DNA from: JAABYT01 sp041581935
GTDB taxonomy: Bacteria; Pseudomonadota; Gammaproteobacteria; HK1
Assembly (NCBI GenBank): GCA_041581935.1
Contig: JBFICP010000031.1
Location: 1-19,526 of the forward strand
Length of the DNA: 19,526 nucleotides
Direction of reading: 5' to 3'
Under the pieces are notes generated by a model. The model made no database searches and had not been told where the DNA came from. It saw only the letters and a program-made list of their open reading frames with translations. This document shows, piece after piece, positions 14,686 through 19,526 of this stretch (positions within the stretch are counted from its first letter, which is position 1; every line of letters begins with the position of its first letter). The position numbers and the translations under genes were made by a program.

Positions 14686-14761
14686 CGCCGCCACAACGCT
14701 TGGCCCGGGACCACGGATGAGGGCGCCTTCGCAGTTCGAATCGTCACCGGCATGGCACCGC

Positions 14762-14790
14762 ACTATCGGCGATTCCCGAGAATTTTCAAG
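14762..14790 (-). promoter_or_regulatory. candidate promoter of the degQ-ridA operon, sigma-32-like
   Basis: Read on the minus strand, CTTGAAA (plus 14784-14790) is followed after 16 bp from TTGAAA by GATAGT (plus 14762-14767). TTGAAA-N16-GATAGT is an acceptable sigma-70 promoter; CTTGAAA also equals the sigma-32 -35 consensus and CGCCGATAG resembles its -10. The start would be near 14755, leaving about 70 nt of leader. Confidence 0.4.
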
Positions 14791-14822
14791 TCATCCTCGT
14801 CGCCGTTGGAACTCACGCGGAC

Positions 14823-14850
14823 TTGCAATAGCTGCCCGCGGCCCTATATT
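14823..14850 (+). promoter_or_regulatory. sigma-70 promoter of the ABC operon
   Basis: TTGCAA (14823-14828) and TATATT (14845-14850) with a 16-bp spacer match four and five of six consensus positions. The predicted start near 14857 gives a leader of about 190 nt before the ATPase gene. Confidence 0.55.
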
Positions 14851-14856
14851 CCGCAT

Positions 14857-15047
14857 ACCTACACTGGCGGGGGCGATCGCCGGGTGTGGGCCCGGCCGAT
14901 CGCGCAAAAAAGACGTCGGCACCGGGCCGCGCGACAATGGGCGCGGACCGTACATCCAGGCCACGACCCCGGGCCATGAACAAACAGTAAGCTGATAATG
15001 GCAGTCGACATCATTAGGCTAGTAACCGGTATCAGGATTCTCTGCTC
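14857..15047 (+). other. structured leader of the ABC operon
   Basis: The leader contains a hairpin at 14861-14887 (ACAC/GTGT and GGCG/CGCC with a small internal loop) and a second at 14927-14946 (CCGCGC/GCGCGG, 8-nt loop), with AAAAAA between them. A GATAAT at 14994-14999 could be a second, weaker promoter. No known riboswitch pattern is recognised. Confidence 0.35.
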
Positions 15048-15995
15048 ATGATCGAAGTAACCAGTCTGAGCAAGCGCTTTGGCGAGCTGAAGGCGGTAGA
15101 CGATATCTCCTTCAAGGTCTCGCGTGCTGAAGTGCTCGGCTTTCTCGGTCCCAATGGCGCTGGAAAGTCGACCACCATGAAGATGATTACCGGGTTCATC
15201 GCCCCCGACGCCGGTAGCGTCGTTGTCGGCGGAGACGACATTTCCCGTTACCCCGTGGAGGTCAAGCGCCGCATCGGCTATCTGCCGGAGGGCGCACCGC
15301 TTTACGGGGATATGACGGTGCGGGGATTCCTGCGTTTCGTCGCCGAGATTCGCGGCTTCCGCGGCGCGGACAGGCAGCAAAGAATCGATCGGGTAATCGA
15401 GCTCGTGAGTCTAGCGTCGGTGCTCGAGCAGCCCATCGAGACACTTTCCAAAGGATTCAAACGCCGCGTGGGACTCGCCCAGGCGATCATCCACGACCCC
15501 GAAGTTCTGATTCTCGATGAGCCAACCGACGGGCTCGATCCGAATCAGAAGCATGACGTGCGTGAGCTCATCCGTGCCATGGCCGAGGACAAGATCATCG
15601 TGCTATCGACACACATACTCGAAGAGGTCGACGCAGTGTGCAACCGCGCCATCATCATCGCAGCGGGTCGCATCGTATCCGACGGAACACCGGGTGAGCT
15701 GGTGGCTCAGTCGCGACTCCACAATGCGGTCAGCATCACGGTTCGCGGACACGCGGCCAATGGCATGCGCGACGATCTCGCGAATCTTCCCGATGTTCGC
15801 CGCGTCGATGTGGTCGAAGCAAACGACGGGCGCCTGCATTTTCAGATTTTGCCCGAAGGGCAGACGTTGCTGATCGAGGCCGTCGGTCGCATGGCGCGGG
15901 AGCGCGGCTGGGAAGTCGAGGAGCTGCGAGTGGAGCGCGGACAGCTCGATGAGGTGTTTCGCAAAGTAACGCTCGGAGACATTAAGTCGGAATAA
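15048..15995 (+). CDS. ABC transporter ATP-binding protein (GldA-like)
   Basis: The 315-residue protein is a cytosolic ABC ATPase with Walker A GPNGAGKST (34-42), signature LSKGFKRR near residue 133 (an SKGF variant of LSGGQ), Walker B LILDEPTDGLD near 155, and H-loop LSTHILEE near 187. A C-terminal extension of about 90 residues after the nucleotide-binding domain is shared with the GldA and NatA-type exporters. It powers the permease encoded 4 bp downstream. The ATG at 15048 starts the family's IEVTSLSKRFG segment. It is the first gene of a four-gene operon. Confidence 0.93.
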   Translation: MIEVTSLSKRFGELKAVDDISFKVSRAEVLGFLGPNGAGKSTTMKMITGFIAPDAGSVVVGGDDISRYPVEVKRRIGYLPEGAPLYGDMTVRGFLRFVAEIRGFRGADRQQRIDRVIELVSLASVLEQPIETLSKGFKRRVGLAQAIIHDPEVLILDEPTDGLDPNQKHDVRELIRAMAEDKIIVLSTHILEEVDAVCNRAIIIAAGRIVSDGTPGELVAQSRLHNAVSITVRGHAANGMRDDLANLPDVRRVDVVEANDGRLHFQILPEGQTLLIEAVGRMARERGWEVEELRVERGQLDEVFRKVTLGDIKSE

Positions 15996-15999
15996 GCAT

Positions 16000-16734
16000 A
16001 TGAACCACGTCGTTACCATCTTCAAGCGAGAGTTCGCCGGTTACTTTGCAACACCGATTGCCTATGTGTTCCTCGCCATCTTTGTTTTCCTGAGCGGCAT
16101 ATTCACGTTTTACTTGGGTAGCTTTTTCGATCGCGGCCAGGCCGACCTGCAGCCTTTCTTCCAGTTTCACCCATGGCTCTATTTGTTTCTGATCCCGGCG
16201 CTCGCCATGCGCCTGTGGGCCGAGGAGCGTCGGGGCGGCACCATCGAGCTGCTGCTGACGCTGCCCGTGACGATTTCCCAGGCGGTGCTCGGTAAGTTCT
16301 TCGCAGCCTGGGCATTCAGCGGTATCGCGCTGCTGTTGACCTTTCCCCTCTGGATTACAGTCAACTACCTGGGAGATCCGGACAACGGCGTCATTCTCGC
16401 AAGCTACCTCGGAAGCCTGTTGATGGCGGGAGCGTTTCTCGCCATTGGCGCATGCGTGTCCGCGCTGACGCGAAATCAGGTCATCGCGTTCGTGGTGAGC
16501 GCCGTTGTGTGCCTGGGATTCGTGATGAGTGGCTTCCCGCTGGTGCTCGATTTCTTCAGCGCCTGGGCGCCCGACTTTCTAGTACAGGCAGTCAGTTCAT
16601 TCAGCTTCCTCAGCCACTTCAGCGCTATCAGCGAAGGTGTGATCGAGCTGCGAGACATTGTGTTCTTCGTCTCGCTGATTGTTTTCTGGCTGTTCGCAAA
16701 TGCGGTCGTCATCGATCTCAAGAAAGCGGACTGA
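16000..16734 (+). CDS. ABC transporter permease (GldF-like, ABC-2 type)
   Basis: The 244-residue inner-membrane protein has six hydrophobic segments (about 20-40, 60-73, 98-120, 135-158, 165-187 and 220-238). The loop PALAMRLWAEERRGGTIELLLTLPV after segment 2 is the ABC-2/GldF coupling-helix region that contacts the ATPase. The ATG lies 4 bp after the ATPase stop. It lacks its own substrate-binding domain; in the GldA/F/G arrangement the third protein supplies an envelope component. Confidence 0.92.
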   Translation: MNHVVTIFKREFAGYFATPIAYVFLAIFVFLSGIFTFYLGSFFDRGQADLQPFFQFHPWLYLFLIPALAMRLWAEERRGGTIELLLTLPVTISQAVLGKFFAAWAFSGIALLLTFPLWITVNYLGDPDNGVILASYLGSLLMAGAFLAIGACVSALTRNQVIAFVVSAVVCLGFVMSGFPLVLDFFSAWAPDFLVQAVSSFSFLSHFSAISEGVIELRDIVFFVSLIVFWLFANAVVIDLKKAD

Positions 16735-16746
16735 ATCGAAGTACGC

Positions 16747-18705
16747 GTGGCAATGAATACCAGAACCCTATCGATTGCAGGCCTCATTGTCGCACTGGCC
16801 TTGCTGCTTGCCGTTAATATTCTCGGCAACACGATATTTACATCGACACGTGTTGATCTGACCGAGAATCGGTTGTTTACGTTGTCTCAAGGCACTCGAA
16901 GCATTCTCGAAAACCTCGAGGAACCGATCACCATCCGTTTGTATCTCTCCGAGCGGTTGGCGCGACAATTACCGGCGGTCAACAGCTACGCGACGCGAAT
17001 CAAGGGGTTACTGGGCGAATACGAGCGCGTTTCCGATGGCAAGGTCGAGGTGCGAATAATCGATCCTGAGCCGTTCTCAGAGGAAGAAGATCGAGCCGTC
17101 GGGTACGGGCTGAGCGGCGTGCCCGTGGAAGGCGGCAACGAAACCTTATACATGGGTCTTGTGGGAACCAACTCTGTCGACGACGAGGACATCATCCCGT
17201 TTCTGAGCACCAGCCGCGAGTCGTTCATCGAGTACGACATCACGCGCATGGTCTACAACCTGTCGAATCCCGAGCTGCCGGTCATAGGCTTGATGAGCAG
17301 CCTGCCCATCAACGGAATGGGACCACACGCGGCGTTGCGCGGCATGACGGCACCTGCGTGGGTGGTCATGGAGCAGGTGGAAAAGCTCTTCGAGGTGCAG
17401 GCGATCGCCACCGATGCGACCGAAATCCCGAAAGAGGTGGATGTCCTGCTACTGGTACATCCCAAGAAGCTCGCTGATGGCACGCTCTATGCCATCGACC
17501 AATTCGTCCTCGGCGGCGGCCGAGTGCTTGCATTCATCGATCCCCATTCCGAGAGTGAGCAAGCGGCGCCGCAGACCATGCCCATGCTGCCGGAGTCGCG
17601 AAACTCCGAGCTCGAGAAGCTTTTGAGCGCCTGGGGACTGGAATCGGCGCCGGGGAAGGTGGTGGGCGACCTGCAGCTCGCGGCCAAGGTGCGCATGCAG
17701 CGCGGTCAAAAGATACTGACCCTCGACTATCCGGTGTGGATCAACACCGTACCCGAGGTCTTTGACCAGGACGACACGGTGACCGCGGATCTCGGCAATA
17801 TCACCTTCGGATCGGCCGGCTATCTGCAGCCGCTCGAGAATGCCACTACGAGCTTTCGGCCGCTCATCAAGACCACTGAGCACGCCGCGCTGTTCGATGC
17901 CAAGCGACTCCTCGATCCAACGGCCGACCCTCAGGAGCTGCTGCGCGATTACTCGCCTGCCGGGTATGCCATGGCGCTGGCCGCACGCGTCGAAGGACCG
18001 GTCAAAAGCGCGTTTCCCGATGGACCGCCGCCGGTTGAAGCCAAGAGCGGCGACGCGGCCGGCGATGCGTCGAACGGCGACCAGAGCGAGGGTGCAAAAA
18101 AAGAGCCTCGAGCGCATCTCACGGAGTCGAGCGATGACATCAATATCATCGTCGTTGCGGATACCGATGTTCTGGCCGACCGATTCTGGGTCCAGGTACA
18201 GGAGTTTCTCGGAAATCGTATCGCCATTCCGAGTGCCGCCAACGGTGCATTCGTGGTCAATGCGCTGGACAATCTCGTCGGCAGCAACGACCTCATCAGC
18301 GTGCGCAACCGTGGCAGCTTCATCCGTCCGTTTCAACGCGTCAATGCCATTCGCAGGGACGCGGAGCTCGAGTTCAGAGAAAAGGAGCAGGAGCTCATCC
18401 GCCGCCTCGAGGAAACCGAGCAACGCCTCGTGGAGCTCGAAGAATCAAAGCAGGGCGGGGACAGTCTCATCTTGAGTCCCGAGCAGCAGCAGGAGTTGGT
18501 GCGTTTCCGACAGGAAAAGGTTGCTATTCGAAAAGATCTGAGAGACGTGCGCCGTAATCTGCGCCGCGATATCGACAATCTCGATACGCGTCTCAAGTTC
18601 GTCAATATTGCGTTGATTCCGATACTGATAGGTATCGGTGCCGTGGCAGCGGGGCTGTGGCGGGTTCACCGGCGAAAGACGCACGCACCGGCGTCTGCGC
18701 ACTGA
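16747..18705 (+). CDS. GldG-like ABC auxiliary protein
   Basis: The 652-residue protein begins with a membrane anchor (about 9-30) and ends with another (about 617-637, ALIPILIGIGAVAAGLW), with a large region between them that should lie in the periplasm. Residues about 40-350 match the ABC auxiliary domain of GldG-type proteins (VDLTENRLFTLSQGTRSIL, DYDITRMVYNLS-like segment, LSGVPVEGG). A Ser/Asp/Gly-rich linker (about 425-460) and a charged coiled coil (about 535-615) follow. GTG 16747 or ATG 16753 could start it; GAAG at 16738-16741 fits the GTG better. The permease stop is 12 bp upstream. Confidence 0.9.
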   Translation: MAMNTRTLSIAGLIVALALLLAVNILGNTIFTSTRVDLTENRLFTLSQGTRSILENLEEPITIRLYLSERLARQLPAVNSYATRIKGLLGEYERVSDGKVEVRIIDPEPFSEEEDRAVGYGLSGVPVEGGNETLYMGLVGTNSVDDEDIIPFLSTSRESFIEYDITRMVYNLSNPELPVIGLMSSLPINGMGPHAALRGMTAPAWVVMEQVEKLFEVQAIATDATEIPKEVDVLLLVHPKKLADGTLYAIDQFVLGGGRVLAFIDPHSESEQAAPQTMPMLPESRNSELEKLLSAWGLESAPGKVVGDLQLAAKVRMQRGQKILTLDYPVWINTVPEVFDQDDTVTADLGNITFGSAGYLQPLENATTSFRPLIKTTEHAALFDAKRLLDPTADPQELLRDYSPAGYAMALAARVEGPVKSAFPDGPPPVEAKSGDAAGDASNGDQSEGAKKEPRAHLTESSDDINIIVVADTDVLADRFWVQVQEFLGNRIAIPSAANGAFVVNALDNLVGSNDLISVRNRGSFIRPFQRVNAIRRDAELEFREKEQELIRRLEETEQRLVELEESKQGGDSLILSPEQQQELVRFRQEKVAIRKDLRDVRRNLRRDIDNLDTRLKFVNIALIPILIGIGAVAAGLWRVHRRKTHAPASAH

Positions 18706-18724
18706 GATCGGCGGTGAAGCGAAG

Positions 18725-19526
18725 ATGCGGGCCAAAGCACTAATTATTCTGATAATGTTGACCACGGCGGTGGCCGTGGTGGCGATGCTTGCGCAACGGG
18801 ACACCGGCGAGGTAGCCGGCGCCGGCGAGCCTCTGTTTCCGGCACTTCTCGACCAGGTCAATGACATTACGACCGTCACCGGGGTCGGCGGTGGCGAAAC
18901 CGTGACGTTGGAACGCGACGGTGATCGATGGCTGGTGTCTGAGAAGTATCGCTACCCCGCGGACCAGGAAAAGGCGCGCCAGCTGATTCTCGGTGCTGCC
19001 CGCTTGACCCGAATCGAACCCAAGACCAGCAATCCGGATCTCTATTCACGAATCGGGCTCGATGACATTCATGCGAAGGACGGCTCCGCCGTCCAGTACA
19101 GCTTCAAAAACGCCGCAGGCGATGTTCTCGCCGAGATCATCGTCGGAAACAGTCGACTCGGACGCGCGGATCCGCAGTCGAGCGAATACTTCGTTCGCGA
19201 GCCGGCCATGGCCCAAACCTGGCTCGTTCAGGGAAAGCTGCCTGATGCCATAGGCGTCATCGCATGGCTGGACGGCAAGGTTCTCGACGTTGATCGAGAT
19301 CGCGTTCACCAGGTGACCGTGACGCATCCCGATGGCGCCGTCATCAAGGTCGGCAAAAAGAAACCGTCGCAGAGAACGTTTGATTTGCTCGACGTTCCCG
19401 AGGGCACGGAACTCGAAACCAAATGGAAGGTGAGCGATCTTGGTCGATCGCTGGCAGGCCTCGATCTGGAGGACGTCATACCTGCCTCACAGGCGAGCGT
19501 TTCCGAGGACGGCCGCAAGGTCGAAA
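18725..19526 (+). CDS. DUF4340 domain protein, 5' part
   Basis: This frame opens at ATG 18725 and is still open at the window end, giving 267 visible codons. Residues about 4-23 (KALIILIMLTTAVAVVAML) form a membrane anchor or uncleaved signal, followed by the DUF4340 pattern: LFPALLDQVNDITTV, VTLERDGDRWLVSEKYRYPAD near 62, and LTRIEPKTSNPDLYSRIGL near 98. DUF4340 proteins commonly follow GldG-like genes and are thought to be envelope partners of the same transporter; the role is not known. It starts 19 bp after the auxiliary gene, in the same operon. Confidence 0.88.
   Translation, partial: MRAKALIILIMLTTAVAVVAMLAQRDTGEVAGAGEPLFPALLDQVNDITTVTGVGGGETVTLERDGDRWLVSEKYRYPADQEKARQLILGAARLTRIEPKTSNPDLYSRIGLDDIHAKDGSAVQYSFKNAAGDVLAEIIVGNSRLGRADPQSSEYFVREPAMAQTWLVQGKLPDAIGVIAWLDGKVLDVDRDRVHQVTVTHPDGAVIKVGKKKPSQRTFDLLDVPEGTELETKWKVSDLGRSLAGLDLEDVIPASQASVSEDGRKVE

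Noticed and set aside
14899..14946. Minus-strand intrinsic terminator (hairpin with a T-run)
   Set aside because: The T-run lies 13 nt from the strong stem and no minus-strand gene ends nearby, so it was treated as part of the ABC leader.

Overview
This 19.5 kb stretch looks like ordinary, densely coded chromosome from a GC-rich gammaproteobacterium. The support is an HspQ of the enterobacterial size, an Escherichia-type LexA box (CTGT-N8-ACAG), a DegQ-type protease, a PilZ protein and several gammaproteobacterial-style regulators. No rRNA, tRNA, insertion sequence, integrase, phage gene or CRISPR array is visible. The lineage cannot be fixed from these genes alone; an environmental, metabolically versatile group is my guess.

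Layout. 1-672: the 3' part of a CaiB/BaiF (class III) CoA-transferase. 715-1619: divergent hspQ and a VOC/glyoxalase-fold gene sharing an 88-bp control region that holds a perfect 10-bp inverted repeat. 1921-2355: a two-CBS-domain protein followed by two stacked hairpins. 2406-3776: a small membrane-anchored protein divergent from an exported coiled-coil protein. 3798-5612: an AlkB-type DNA dealkylase whose promoter spacer is filled exactly by a LexA box, overlapping a mandelate racemase-family gene. 5650-6199: a small winged-helix regulator with a cluster of operator-like half-sites upstream. 6261-6569: a PilZ protein (minus). 6819-8912: a glutathione S-transferase followed in the same frame by a two-nuclease fusion (Cas4/RecB-like plus DUF2779/DEDD). 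8913-9158: a very tryptophan-rich 81-residue protein (minus). 9460-10662: a membrane-anchored Hanks-type Ser/Thr kinase. 10685-12838: an MFS transporter divergent from an AraC-family regulator that looks leaderless. 12887-14685: a degQ-ridA pair (minus). 15048-19526: an ABC exporter-like cassette (ATPase, permease, GldG-like auxiliary protein, DUF4340 protein) running off the window end.

How the genes work together. Several units concern stress and damage: HspQ and DegQ for protein quality control, AlkB under apparent SOS control for DNA alkylation, RidA for reactive enamines, GST for electrophiles. The last four genes form one clear operon for an uncharacterised envelope ABC system related to gliding-motility GldA/F/G, preceded by a good promoter and a leader of about 190 nt. 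The items most worth following are the LexA-controlled alkB, the Fe-S nuclease/DEDD exonuclease fusion, the hspQ/VOC inverted repeat that also covers a Shine-Dalgarno sequence, and the leaderless araC-type gene. I found no clearly new multi-gene system; the nuclease fusion is the nearest candidate.
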